A stretch of 64,000 nt of DNA, from assembly GCA_029570835.1 (NCBI GenBank), contig JAKPTX010000205.1, positions 44,947-108,946 of the forward strand, read 5' to 3'. The DNA comes from Bacteroidota bacterium. GTDB lineage: Bacteria > Bacteroidota > Bacteroidia > Bacteroidales > WCHB1-69. Of the stretch, positions 18,168-28,000 are shown piece by piece (the stretch's first letter is position 1; each line of letters begins with the position of its first letter). A model generated the notes under the pieces. The model searched no databases. It had not been told where the DNA came from and saw only the letters and a program-made list of their open reading frames with translations. The position numbers and the translations under genes were made by a program.

Positions 18168-18585
18168 AAAGAAAAAATTAACTGCTGAGACAACGCTAAA
18201 AATTAGATTTAGCGAAGTAGATTCAATGGGTGTAGTATGGCATGGAAGCTACGTTAAATATCTTGAAGATGCCCGTGAAGCATTTGGTGCCCAACATGGA
18301 TTAAGTTATCTTTTTGTATTTGACAATGGATTTTTTACACCACTGGTGTCATTGGATATTCTATACAAAGCACCTCTAGTATACGGTGATGAAGTTACTG
18401 TCAAAGCTACTTTTATTGAAACAGAAGCTGCAAAAATCATTTTTGAATATGACGTGATTAATAATAAAACCGGTCAGTTATGTGCAACAGCCAAATCTGT
18501 ACAAACATTTTTAAATAAAGAGTATAGCTTGGAACTGTATGCACCCGAGTTTTATCTTAAATGGAAAAAGGAACATCTAAAATAG
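18160..18585 (+). CDS. acyl-CoA/ACP thioesterase, YbgC/4HBT family, 141 aa
   Basis: Single hot-dog thioesterase. The N-terminal RFSEVDSMGVVWHGSYVKYLEDAREAF carries the catalytic Asp of the 4-hydroxybenzoyl-CoA thioesterase family and the V-W-H-x-x-Y segment of YbgC-like enzymes. Length is normal. It could release the aryl-polyene chain or edit stalled ACP intermediates. Translation is probably coupled to the upstream hot-dog protein through the 8-bp overlap. Confidence 0.9.
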   Translation: MSKKKKLTAETTLKIRFSEVDSMGVVWHGSYVKYLEDAREAFGAQHGLSYLFVFDNGFFTPLVSLDILYKAPLVYGDEVTVKATFIETEAAKIIFEYDVINNKTGQLCATAKSVQTFLNKEYSLELYAPEFYLKWKKEHLK

Positions 18586-18592
18586 AGATCAA

Positions 18593-19756
18593 ATGAAATA
18601 CAATCAGGGGGTAAATATTATTGCAGACTGCATTGTTAATAGCTTGGGATTCAACACTCAAGAGATATTTGATCAGATGAGAGCAGGTAAATTGGGAATG
18701 CAGGAGGTGAAAGGGTTAACACAGAGTGAACCCACTGCTATGCTATCACAGATTGACAGAGTTAGATGGAACCAAATCTGGGATCAAACCAATACTTTAC
18801 CTTTAAAGGAGCAGTTTACTTTTTTTGAACAACTGATGATATATGTCATCCAAAAAGTAGTTAAAACCGCCCAAATCGATCCTAAACAGAAGAATGTTTT
18901 GTTCCTATTTTCTACCACAAAAGGAAATATTGAACTATTGGATTCAAATTTACAGCACAATTTTGATGCTGAACGAGTTCATATCTGGGAAAGTGCGGAA
19001 ATAGTTACACAATATTTTCAAAACAATAATCAACCTATCATCCTCTCAAATGCTTGTATTTCAGGGACTCAAGCACTACTAATAGGAAAATCGATACTTG
19101 AAAATCAACCCTACGAGCATTTAGTTGTAGTGGGTGCTGATTTGATTACCCCTTTTGTGGTTGCCGGTTTTCAATCTTTCAAAGCACTATCTCCTACCCC
19201 TTGTCGTCCTTTTGACCTTAATCGTGACGGTTTGAATATTGGCGAGGGAGCTGCTGCAGTTGTACTTTCAAAAACAAAAAAAGGAATCGTTTCGATTGAA
19301 AATGGTGCTGTCACCAATGATGCCAACCATATTTCCGGTCCTTCCCGAACCGGCGAAGGACTCTATCGCGCACTCATAAAAACGCTGAAATCAGTTGATC
19401 TGTCGGAGATTTCGTTCATCAATGCGCATGGCACTGCGACACTGTACAATGATGAGATGGAGTCAATTGCATTCCAACGTGCCAATTTGCTGCATCTGCC
19501 TGTCAACAGCTACAAAGGTTACTTCGGACACACGTTAGGGGCCGCCGGACTGATCGAGAGTATTCTCTCAGCACACGCTTTAAATCAGGGAATTATCTTT
19601 CCAACTATAGGGTTTCAGGAATTAGGTATTTCAAAGCCTCTTGATATTGTTACGACTGAAAGAAACTGTAATAAGTCGTTTGCTTTGAAAACTGCTTCCG
19701 GATTTGCAGGTTGTAATGTTGTTTTATTAATAAAAAAAGGGGGGAAGGATGCATAA
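18593..19756 (+). CDS. beta-ketoacyl-ACP synthase, 387 aa
   Basis: Second ketosynthase of the cluster. Active-site Cys155 sits in SNACISGTQALL, the first His in NAHGTATLYNDE, and the second in YKGYFGHTLGAAGLIES. The C-terminus GFAGCNVVLLIKK replaces the usual GFGGxN. The sequence is divergent from FabF, with a shortened N-terminal part. A run of A7 followed by G6 lies at the 3' end where the next gene overlaps by 8 bp. Its specific step is unknown. Confidence 0.9.
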   Translation: MKYNQGVNIIADCIVNSLGFNTQEIFDQMRAGKLGMQEVKGLTQSEPTAMLSQIDRVRWNQIWDQTNTLPLKEQFTFFEQLMIYVIQKVVKTAQIDPKQKNVLFLFSTTKGNIELLDSNLQHNFDAERVHIWESAEIVTQYFQNNNQPIILSNACISGTQALLIGKSILENQPYEHLVVVGADLITPFVVAGFQSFKALSPTPCRPFDLNRDGLNIGEGAAAVVLSKTKKGIVSIENGAVTNDANHISGPSRTGEGLYRALIKTLKSVDLSEISFINAHGTATLYNDEMESIAFQRANLLHLPVNSYKGYFGHTLGAAGLIESILSAHALNQGIIFPTIGFQELGISKPLDIVTTERNCNKSFALKTASGFAGCNVVLLIKKGGKDA

Positions 19757-20303
19757 CGTTCAAAGAGCAATTACAATCAGAAATCACCAAGTGATCCTTC
19801 AAGGAGAACTTCTGTTCCAGCGAGATCAATCAACGCCTAATGCCCGATTTTTTAGTGAACTGTACAAAGAACTTAAGTTAACATATCCCAAATTTTTTAA
19901 AATGGATCCATTGGCTAAATTGGGATTTCTAGCAGCAGAATTGCTCCTCAACTCTTTATCTGCAGAAGAAAAGGAAGAGATGAAAATCTTGCTGGCATGC
20001 TCTCACTCTTCTATCGAGAGTGATACCATGTTTCAAAACACCATCAGTGATGAGAGCAATTACTATCCCAGTCCCTCACTCTTTGTCTATACACTGCCCA
20101 ACATTGTCATAGGAGAGATAGCCATCCGTCACCGTATTTATGGAGAAAACGGCCTGTATCTTACCCCCCCCAATAATAAAAAATCCATAATAGAAACACT
20201 ACATAAACAAATAAAATGGGAGGATAACCGTTATGCTTTAATAGGTTATCTGGATTATTATAAAAATAAATATGAAGTTGATTTTTATTTAATACACTCA
20301 TAA
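19749..20303 (+). CDS. short ketosynthase-like protein, 184 aa
   Basis: Resembles only the N-terminal half of a ketosynthase. It has AAELLLNSL, the core strand ILLACSHSS, and then PSLFVYTLPNIVIGEIAIRHRIYGENGLY, which corresponds to the region leading to the active-site Cys in larger enzymes. No catalytic Cys or the two His motifs are present. Proteins of this size and motif recur in aryl-polyene clusters as 3-oxoacyl-ACP synthase-like. It is placed between a full ketosynthase and an ACP. A scaffold or non-catalytic partner role is a guess. Confidence 0.72.
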   Translation: MHNVQRAITIRNHQVILQGELLFQRDQSTPNARFFSELYKELKLTYPKFFKMDPLAKLGFLAAELLLNSLSAEEKEEMKILLACSHSSIESDTMFQNTISDESNYYPSPSLFVYTLPNIVIGEIAIRHRIYGENGLYLTPPNNKKSIIETLHKQIKWEDNRYALIGYLDYYKNKYEVDFYLIHS

Positions 20304-20313
20304 ACAATTAATT

Positions 20314-20571
20314 ATGAAAGATTTAGTTTTAGAACTCAAAAAAGAAATTATTGAAGTATTGAACTTTGAAGGGATGACCCCGGAGGATATTGATGAAAAT
20401 GCGCCTCTTTTTGGAGATGGTTTGGGTTTAGATTCTATTGACGCATTAGAACTCATTGTGTTAATGGAAAAAAAATATGGCATTAAATTGGCCGACCCCA
20501 ATCAGGGAAGAGAAATTTTTGCTTCCATCACGACGATGGCGGCTTATATCAAAGAACACAGAACAAAATAA
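20314..20571 (+). CDS. acyl carrier protein, 85 aa
   Basis: Second ACP. Phosphopantetheine attachment Ser41 lies in GDGLGLDSIDALELI, followed by EKKYGIKL. It differs from the first ACP in having LDSID rather than IDSLD, consistent with a different partner. Its stop codon overlaps the first base of the next ketosynthase ATG, so the ACP is translationally linked to the KS/CLF pair that follows. Confidence 0.95.
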   Translation: MKDLVLELKKEIIEVLNFEGMTPEDIDENAPLFGDGLGLDSIDALELIVLMEKKYGIKLADPNQGREIFASITTMAAYIKEHRTK

Positions 20572-21767
20572 TGAATCAACGAATTGCTATCACAGGATTA
20601 GGGATCATCTCTGCCATTGGGAATAACCGATCGGAAACTCTCCAATCTCTATTGCAATCTCGAAGTGGCATTGGAAAGATGCAATATCTCAACTCTGTTC
20701 ACCATGAATTTCCGGTTGGTGAGGTAAAACTGAGTGATGCAGAATTGAAAGATTTGTGTCAAATAGATTCTCAGACAATTATTGGTAGGACTACTCTACT
20801 CGGCATTTTAGCAGTCAGAGAAGCTTTAAAAGAGGCAAAAATTGAACAAATCGAAGAGCATAAGATTGGATTAATTTCCGGGACTACTGTAGGGGGAATG
20901 GAAAAGAGCGAGCAATATTATTTCGATTTTTTGCATAATGATCTGCATAACCAGTATATCAACATCCATGATTGTGGAGCATGCACTGAAGGAATTGTAG
21001 AACAAACGGGTAATTACTGTTTTTGCACCACCATCTCTACCGCCTGTTCTTCGGCTGCCAACGCACTGATTATGGGTGCAAACATGCTTAAGGCAGGTTA
21101 TCTCGACATGGTTGTAGTGGGAGGAACAGAATGTTTGACTAAATTTCATCTCAATGGCTTCAACACACTGATGATTTTAGATAAAACCCCGTGCAAACCT
21201 TTCGATCAGAACCGAAATGGAATCACTTTAGGTGAAGGTGCCGGCTATCTTATCATAGAAACAGAAGAACATGCAGTTAAACGGAATATCAAACCAATCT
21301 GCTTCGTCAGTGGCTACGGAAATGCTTGTGATGCATATCACCAAACTGCTTCTTCTCCAGATGGAAAAGGGGCACTCCTGGCAATGCAAAAAGCACTTAA
21401 AATGAGTGGATTAAAACCCCAAGAGATCGATTATATCAACGCCCATGGCACCGGAACGCATAACAACGACCTTTCGGAAGGAATTGCCGTTCAACAGCTT
21501 TTTACCCCGGTACCTCCGATTAGTTCTACTAAAGCTCTTACCGGACATACTACCAGTGCAGCGGGAGGAGTAGAGATTATACTTTCTATATTAGCAATGA
21601 AGAATCAATTTTTACCTCAAAACCTCAACTATCAGAATAAAATTGAGGAACTGAACTTTGAACCGATTAAAAGCAACATGCTCAATCACCCTATCCAACA
21701 TTTCCTTAAAAACTCATTTGGATTTGGAGGAAATAATAGTTCTATCATTATTAGTAACAACGTATGA
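20571..21767 (+). CDS. beta-ketoacyl-ACP synthase (KS-alpha of KS/CLF pair), 398 aa
   Basis: Third ketosynthase with a complete triad: Cys159 in ISTACSSAANALIMG, His in YINAHGTGTHNND, and His in TKALTGHTTSAAGGVE. The C-terminus FGFGGNNSSIII is standard. Its stop overlaps the start of a Cys-less paralogue, the arrangement of ketosynthase/chain-length-factor heterodimers in type II polyketide and aryl-polyene systems (ApeO/ApeC). It is the best candidate for the main elongating enzyme. Confidence 0.93.
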   Translation: MNQRIAITGLGIISAIGNNRSETLQSLLQSRSGIGKMQYLNSVHHEFPVGEVKLSDAELKDLCQIDSQTIIGRTTLLGILAVREALKEAKIEQIEEHKIGLISGTTVGGMEKSEQYYFDFLHNDLHNQYINIHDCGACTEGIVEQTGNYCFCTTISTACSSAANALIMGANMLKAGYLDMVVVGGTECLTKFHLNGFNTLMILDKTPCKPFDQNRNGITLGEGAGYLIIETEEHAVKRNIKPICFVSGYGNACDAYHQTASSPDGKGALLAMQKALKMSGLKPQEIDYINAHGTGTHNNDLSEGIAVQQLFTPVPPISSTKALTGHTTSAAGGVEIILSILAMKNQFLPQNLNYQNKIEELNFEPIKSNMLNHPIQHFLKNSFGFGGNNSSIIISNNV

Positions 21768-22828
21768 AACAGCATAGCGTATTTATTAACGGAATAGGTT
21801 CCATATCAATACAGAAGGAAGGAACATTGACCCTGCCAGAGTGGGGCGAAGAAAACTATCTGCGTTGTATTGATCCCCCATTTGCACAATATATCTCTCC
21901 CGCTTTGCTGAGACGCATGAGTAAAGTAGTCAAAAGAGGAATTGTTGGTGCTTTACTTGCATTACAAGATGGTGGCATGGAGATCCCCGATGCGATTATT
22001 TCAGGTACCGGACTAGGATGTATCGAGGACACAGAGAAGTTTTTGAGTGCCATGATTGAGCAAAATGAACAGTTTTTACAACCCACCCACTTTATTCAAT
22101 CTACACACAACACCATCAGTTCTCAGATTGCCATTATGCTCAAATGCTACAACTACAATACCACTTTCTCACACCTGGGAATATCTTTAGAAAGTGCCCT
22201 GTTCGATGGTTTTCTACAGATTAAAATGGGAATGCTCTCCAATGCACTCATTAATGGTTGTGATGAAATGACACCGGATTATCACTTAATGCTAAGGAAA
22301 GTAGGCTTTTGGAAAAGGTCTCCTTTTCAAATAGAAGATATGCACAAAGCAACAACTTCCGGAACTGTAGCTGGAGAGGGATGCAACTCAATACTCCTAT
22401 CCAACGAAAAAAACGAACATACTTACGCTGAAATCAATGACATACAGTTGATTCATCATCACGAAAAAAACAATATTGAAGAACAAATACGGCTCTTCTT
22501 GAATCGAAATGAACTCAGTTTATCAGAGATTGATGCTGTTATGATGGGAACCAACGGAGACATTGAAAATGATTCCGTATATGATAAGTTATATTTTGAA
22601 GGGAAAGATAATCCTACTCAATTAATATACAGACACTTATCGGGAGATTACTTTACCTCATCCGGGTTCGGACTGATACAATCTGCAAGGATATTAAAAA
22701 GCCAGGATATTGAACCACTTTTGTACAGAAAAGAGAGCAAAAAAGACAAAATTCAACATATATTATTTCATAATCATTATAAAAACAGCACACATGCTTT
22801 AATCTTATTATCCGTATGTTCAAATTAA
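21764..22828 (+). CDS. chain-length-factor-like ketosynthase homologue, 354 aa
   Basis: Ketosynthase-fold protein that lacks the catalytic Cys. Lining up FSHLGISLESAL (residues 135-146) with the ISTACSSAANAL of its partner puts Gly139 at the nucleophile position. The N-terminal half keeps the FabF topology (GIVGALLALQDGGME, AIISGTGLGCIEDT). It overlaps the active ketosynthase by 4 bp. This strongly resembles the CLF subunit that sets chain length by forming a heterodimer. Catalytic activity on its own is not expected. Confidence 0.87.
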   Translation: MKQHSVFINGIGSISIQKEGTLTLPEWGEENYLRCIDPPFAQYISPALLRRMSKVVKRGIVGALLALQDGGMEIPDAIISGTGLGCIEDTEKFLSAMIEQNEQFLQPTHFIQSTHNTISSQIAIMLKCYNYNTTFSHLGISLESALFDGFLQIKMGMLSNALINGCDEMTPDYHLMLRKVGFWKRSPFQIEDMHKATTSGTVAGEGCNSILLSNEKNEHTYAEINDIQLIHHHEKNNIEEQIRLFLNRNELSLSEIDAVMMGTNGDIENDSVYDKLYFEGKDNPTQLIYRHLSGDYFTSSGFGLIQSARILKSQDIEPLLYRKESKKDKIQHILFHNHYKNSTHALILLSVCSN

Positions 22829-23172
22829 TATCATTAGTTACACTGCAATCTGCCCTATTGGCTGCTTCTCAGATATTTTTGAAGAAAGCATTAATTGCAT
22901 TTGGACCGTTTCAGTGGAGTTTCCAATTTTTCAAAACCGTGTTTACCAATCTCAGCTTTGCATTGTGTGGTCTAACAATAGCGGCCGCTACATTGATCTG
23001 GTTTTTTGTACTCAAACGTTTTGATTTTAGCATGGCTTATCCGCTCATCAGTATCAGTTATATTTTCGGAGTATTAGCTGCTCGTTTTGTTTTCCATGAA
23101 ACCATCCCTCTCACAAGATGGATCGGAGTATTGGTAATCATTGTTGGTGTTTTTCTTGTTGTTCAAAAATAA
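22816..23172 (+). CDS. small EamA/SMR-like membrane protein, 118 aa
   Basis: Four predicted membrane helices: about residues 3-22 (the opening SLVTLQSALLAASQIFLKKA), 33-52, 58-78 (FSMAYPLISISYIFGVLAAR) and 95-115 (WIGVLVIIVGVFLVV). This is the size and pattern of half an EamA-type drug/metabolite transporter or an SMR protein. It begins within the end of the CLF gene. Possible roles are moving a lipid-linked intermediate or sugar carrier across the inner membrane, as ArnE/F-type proteins do for lipid A modification. Confidence 0.8.
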   Translation: MFKLISLVTLQSALLAASQIFLKKALIAFGPFQWSFQFFKTVFTNLSFALCGLTIAAATLIWFFVLKRFDFSMAYPLISISYIFGVLAARFVFHETIPLTRWIGVLVIIVGVFLVVQK

Positions 23173-23179
23173 TATTCCA

Positions 23180-23827
23180 ATGAAAAAAATAGTGTTTCTC
23201 TTACTTTCGATTTTAACCTTTTCTACTGTACTCTTTGCTCAAACGGATTACAAAAAGATACCTGACGCACAAGTTCCTTCTGTTATCAAAGAGATCCGAT
23301 CTAAAACGGCACAATTTCAAACCATTAGCTCTGATTTTGTGCAAACTAAAGAGGTCAGTATCCTGAAGGAGAAATCAGTACTGAAAGGTACGATGTATTA
23401 TAAAAAAGAGAAGCAATTTCGTTGGGAGTACACAGCCAATCCTAGGTTCATTTTTGCTCAAAATGGATCGCAGATCTACACCCAAACAGGTGATTCAGCC
23501 AGAGTAATTAAAGATAATAGTGTTCGCTTATATGAAGAGATCTCTAAATTGGTTCAAAGTTCTATCAATGGATCCATATTTGAGAATAAGAAAGATTTCA
23601 GTACCCTTTTAGAGGAAAACAACAGTTCATACCGAGTTACTTTAACCCCTAAAAATAGAAACTTAAAGAAATTTATACAAAAAATCACTCTAATTATAGA
23701 CAAAAAAGAGATGTTAGCAACTCAATTTATGATGCTGGATCAGAATGGTGATTCGACAACCATCCAATTCAGTAAAATGAAAATTAACACTCCTATAGAT
23801 AATCAATTATTTATTCTAAAAAAATAA
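23180..23827 (+). CDS. LolA-like periplasmic carrier protein, 215 aa
   Basis: Periplasmic protein of the outer-membrane lipoprotein carrier fold. The start at 23180 gives a signal peptide (MKKIVFLLLSILTFSTVLFA, cleavage near AQ); a longer frame from 23141 overlaps the previous gene and is less likely. The mature part has SDFVQTKEVSILKEKSVLKG and YYKKEKQFRWEYT, the LolA strand pattern. LolA-like proteins are standard in aryl-polyene and flexirubin clusters, where they are thought to ferry the hydrophobic product to the outer membrane together with the MMPL exporter. Confidence 0.9.
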   Translation: MKKIVFLLLSILTFSTVLFAQTDYKKIPDAQVPSVIKEIRSKTAQFQTISSDFVQTKEVSILKEKSVLKGTMYYKKEKQFRWEYTANPRFIFAQNGSQIYTQTGDSARVIKDNSVRLYEEISKLVQSSINGSIFENKKDFSTLLEENNSSYRVTLTPKNRNLKKFIQKITLIIDKKEMLATQFMMLDQNGDSTTIQFSKMKINTPIDNQLFILKK

Positions 23828-23833
23828 CAACTT

Positions 23834-24214
23834 ATGACATCTTTTGGTGATCCGTTTAACTTTAGCATTCTCAGTCCCCATTCAGACCCCCTCTCTAAAT
23901 ATGAGGTTAGTTTTGATCTGACCCATCCTATTTTCGAGGCACACTTCCCTGGACAGCCTGTGGTTCCCGGAGCTTATCTTATTCTTCTTTTTAAGATTCT
24001 AATTAGAAATCGATTAAATAAAAACATTATCATCAGGGAAATACCTCAAGTAAAGTATATTTTACCCGTTGACCCAAAAGTTACTCCTACTGTTTTTGTT
24101 CAGATGCAAATTACAAGCAAAAACGAGCGTCCATACGCCAAAGTAGACTTAAGATCTCCAAAAGGTGAACTACTGACTAAAGCAGAATTCTTCTATGAAT
24201 ATCATAATGAATAG
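23834..24214 (+). CDS. hot-dog dehydratase, FabA/FabZ/ApeI-like, 126 aa
   Basis: Short hot-dog protein with the classic HPIFEAHFPGQPVVPGAYL motif at about residues 31-49. The His of HFPG aligns with the catalytic His of the FabZ and ApeI families. It may be the true dehydratase of the pathway, since the other FabZ-like protein (17721) has lost its His. Length is somewhat below FabZ (about 145 aa). It overlaps the glycosyltransferase gene that follows. Confidence 0.85.
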   Translation: MTSFGDPFNFSILSPHSDPLSKYEVSFDLTHPIFEAHFPGQPVVPGAYLILLFKILIRNRLNKNIIIREIPQVKYILPVDPKVTPTVFVQMQITSKNERPYAKVDLRSPKGELLTKAEFFYEYHNE

Positions 24215-25010
24215 TGAATTACAACATAAAGTTGCAGAATTAAAAGTCTGTTTGCTGATTCCCACCTATAATCATGCTCAGTTTTTGTGTAAGGTGTTGG
24301 AACAATCTGCCGCTGTACCCATACCCATTATGGTTATCAACGATGGATCAACAGATAACACCAAACAGGTCATAGAAGAGTTTGAAAAGGGAAAAAGCGA
24401 TTTCCCCTTTCATTATGTTCACCAATACCCTAACCAGGGGAAAGGGGCTGCGCTCAAAAGAGGCGCCTCTTTGGCTCGTAATTTAGGGTATCAATCCATG
24501 ATCACGATCGACAGTGATGGACAACATGATCCCAATGAGATTGTTCTTTTTATCGAAAAAGCAACGTTAGATCCTAAGGCAATTATCGTAGGTAGTCGTG
24601 GATTTGATCATGAAAATATGCCCCAGCAAAACAGCTTTGCTAACCGCTTTTCCAACTTTTGGTTTAGACTTCAAACAACAATCCCACTTCCTGATACCCA
24701 ATCAGGGTTCAGGTATTATCCACTCTTTGTTTTTGAAAAGAAACGTTGGCTTACAGATCGATACAATTTTGAATTGGAGATCTTAGTTAGAAATGTGTGG
24801 CGTGGGGTGAAAGTTATCGATATTCCCATCCATGTTTATTATCCCCCCAAAGATATTCGGGTAACTCATTTCAGGCCTTTTATCGATTTTGCAAGAATCT
24901 CTCTGCTTAATACGCTACTTACTTTGCTCGCTTTCATCTATTTTTATCCTAAAAAAGGGGTGCATTTTTTTATTAACTTATTCAAACGTAACCCTAAAAA
25001 GGAGAGTTGA
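24195..25010 (+). CDS. family 2 glycosyltransferase, DPM1-like, 271 aa
   Basis: GT-A glycosyltransferase. LKVCLLIPTYNHAQFLCKVLEQ opens the nucleotide-binding domain, INDGSTDNTKQV and TIDSDGQHDPNE supply the metal-binding acidic residues, and the DTQSGFRYYPL segment is typical of dolichol-phosphate mannose synthase relatives. A C-terminal hydrophobic stretch (LLNTLLTLLAFIYFYP) may anchor it to the membrane. It overlaps the previous gene; an ATG at 24207 is an alternative start. Such enzymes occur in known aryl-polyene clusters, so it may glycosylate the lipid anchor. Confidence 0.88.
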   Translation: MNIIMNSELQHKVAELKVCLLIPTYNHAQFLCKVLEQSAAVPIPIMVINDGSTDNTKQVIEEFEKGKSDFPFHYVHQYPNQGKGAALKRGASLARNLGYQSMITIDSDGQHDPNEIVLFIEKATLDPKAIIVGSRGFDHENMPQQNSFANRFSNFWFRLQTTIPLPDTQSGFRYYPLFVFEKKRWLTDRYNFELEILVRNVWRGVKVIDIPIHVYYPPKDIRVTHFRPFIDFARISLLNTLLTLLAFIYFYPKKGVHFFINLFKRNPKKES

Positions 25011-25038
25011 TCCTTTGTAAAACCCAAATTAGAATGGC

Positions 25039-28000
25039 ATGAAAGAAATTCTCGCTACTTGTAGTCATTTTTTTAGAAAAAAACCTTTCTTTTTTTTCTC
25101 ATTTTTAACTATTTTAGTGTTCTTCCTCTTCTTAATTGTCAAAAAAATTAGTTTCAAAGAAGATATTTCCAGTTTTCTGCCTAACAGCAAAGAAACCGAG
25201 CTCGTCAACTTTGTGTATGAGAACAACAAACTCTCCAATAAGCTTATCTTCTCGCTGAAATTAAATCAAACATCTGAGGATACCATTGATGCACTTATTG
25301 AAGGGATTGAAATTTTACACGAACAGATAGCAGCTTTGGGTGATCGTTATATCACAGAAATCATCTATCAGATTGACCAGGAGAGTATCAGTGAAATTCA
25401 AAATGTGATCTTGGATCACCTTCCCATTTATACCTCACAAGAGGAATTAGAAGAATTGAAGAAAAAACTCGATGACTCTTTCGTACAGAAGCAGATGAAT
25501 CGCAACAAAGAACTGTTGGTGCTCCCTTCAGGTGGATTTATGAAAGAAAACATTGTCAAAGATCCGCTTCATCTCTCAATTCCAACATTGCAAAAATTAC
25601 AAAAAATGGGTGAATTTCAGAACTTTAGCACTGAAACAGGCTACTTACTATCACCCGAACAAGATCAGATCTTCATGATGGTTGTGGCTAAAAATGCCAT
25701 TTCTGAGACCAAAGAAAATCAACTTTTTGTTGAATTGATAGAAAAGGAGATTGAACAATTCCATGCTGAAACAAAAGATCAATATCACACCTCATTTTTC
25801 GGAGCAATTCCGGTCAGTGTATCTAATGCTACACAAATTAAAAAGGATAGCGCTATCTCCATGGCCATCGCTCTATTGATTATCCTCTTTGTGTTATACC
25901 GTTATTTAAGACGCTTCACTCATTTGATTTTGTTGGTTGTTCCGGTAATTTTCGGTGCACTTTTCAGTTTAGCTGCTATGGTATTTCTGAAAGGGAGCAT
26001 TTCAACTATTGCAATCGGTGCCGGTTCTGCTATTTTCGGAATCGCACTGAATTACTCACTCCACTTTATCATCCACTTTAAAGATACCGCTGATCCTGAT
26101 CAGACTACCTGTGAAATTTGGTTTCCACTCACTGTCGGAAGTGTAACGACAATAGGTGCCTTTTTGAGTTTACTCTTTATCAAATCAGATGCACTCAAGG
26201 ACTTTGGACTATTTTCTGCACTTACTCTGGCAGGAACTTTGCTCTTTGTATTGGTTTTCCTCCCCCCCTTTTTTAAAAAACAAATAAAAAAAGAGAGTCA
26301 ACCTAATCGATCTGAACGAATATGGAACCGTATTGCTTCATCCCGTTTAGAAAGACTTCCTTATCTCGGACTTGTCATTCTGCTCTTGACACTTCTTTTC
26401 GGTTACTTCTCACAACGTGTTCAATTCGATGTCAATTTTAGCAATTTAAGCTATATGACACCTGATCAGAAGCGGGATTTGGAAGAAATCAGCAAGGTAA
26501 CCAATACCAATCAGCCTTACCTTTACCTTGTTACACACGCCCCCAACCTGGAACAAGCACTGCAACAATATGAGGCGCTCTACCCCACTTTAGATTCTAT
26601 GAACCAGTTGGGATACTTCAAACATATTCAAGGAATTGGAACACTGATGCACTCCGAAAAGTGGAATCATGCACAAGCTGAAAAATGGAACCATTTTTGG
26701 GAAACTCATGGAGAAAAAATCGGCTATGGGATTGAAAAAAGTAGTGCCGATTTAGGTTTTCATGCCCATACTTTTGACCATTTTGTGGATATGATCAATA
26801 CCCCTTTTGATGTAGAACAGATCGACATTTCGAGCTTGCAAAAGAGATTATTGGATGATTATATTATCGAAAAAGAGGGTAAAGTAGCGATTATCACCTT
26901 GCTCTACCCTACTGTAGATCCTGAAGAGTTGGCTGGTTCTCCATTATCTTACTTTGAGAACACACTCCTTTTCAATCGAACAATGAGTAATGAGTCGATG
27001 GTGTCGATTCTATATGAAGATTTTAATCTTGTACTTTTTGTCTGCGCCCTGTTAGTTTCCTTCTTCCTTCTGATCTCTTTTGGACGTATCGAGTTGGCAC
27101 TCATTACTTTCCTACCTATGGGAATTGGCTGGATTTGGATTTTAGGATTAATGGGAATCTTCAATATTCCTTTCAACATTGTCAACATTATCCTGGCGAC
27201 CTTTATTTTTGGATTAGGGGATGACTACGCAATCTTTATGATGGAAGGAATGGTACAAAAATATGCACATAAGAAGGAACTGTTGGTTTCTTATAAGACC
27301 TCCGTAATCCTCTCAGCATTTACAATGTTGGTCGGTATTGGCACGCTCATCATCAGTAAACATCCCGCCATGCGTTCTTTGGCGCAGGTAAGCATCATCG
27401 GGATGATCAGTGTAGTTATTATGACCTATACTGTAACGCCACTTGTTTTCAACTGGATGATTTATAAGAAAGGTAAACCGCGAATCCAACCTGTTACTCT
27501 AATAGATTATTTGAAAACAATCTACTCTTTTGCCTGGTTTGTGTTAGGCTCACTGGCTCTCAATCTCATGATTCCGGTTATGATGATCCCCTTTGCACCC
27601 AAAGCAAAAAGAAAACATCTCTATCATCGGTTCTTTAAGGATATTTCATGTCTATGCACAAGACGGGTTCCCGGAGTACAGTATGAAGTTCGGGGTAATG
27701 ATCCCGAAAAATTCAAAAAACCTGCGATCATCATTGCTAATCACCAATCTCACATTGACTTAACTGCTATTTTAGGACTTCATCCCAACATTATCGCACT
27801 GACCAACAAATGGACCTGGAACACCCCTTTCTATGCTTTGCCCCTCCGTTTTGCTGATTTTTATCCTATCACGGAAAACATTGAACAAAGTGTTGAGCCT
27901 CTGCGTAATATTGTTGATGCCGGTTATTCAATCCTCATTTTCCCTGAAGGAACTCGCTCCGAAGATTGCTCCATTAAACGTTTTCATAAAGGAGCTTTTT

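Noticed and set aside
19725..19756. A7-G6 run as a programmed frameshift between ketosynthase genes
   Set aside because: Both genes have their own start and complete domains; an ordinary 8-bp overlap explains the arrangement.
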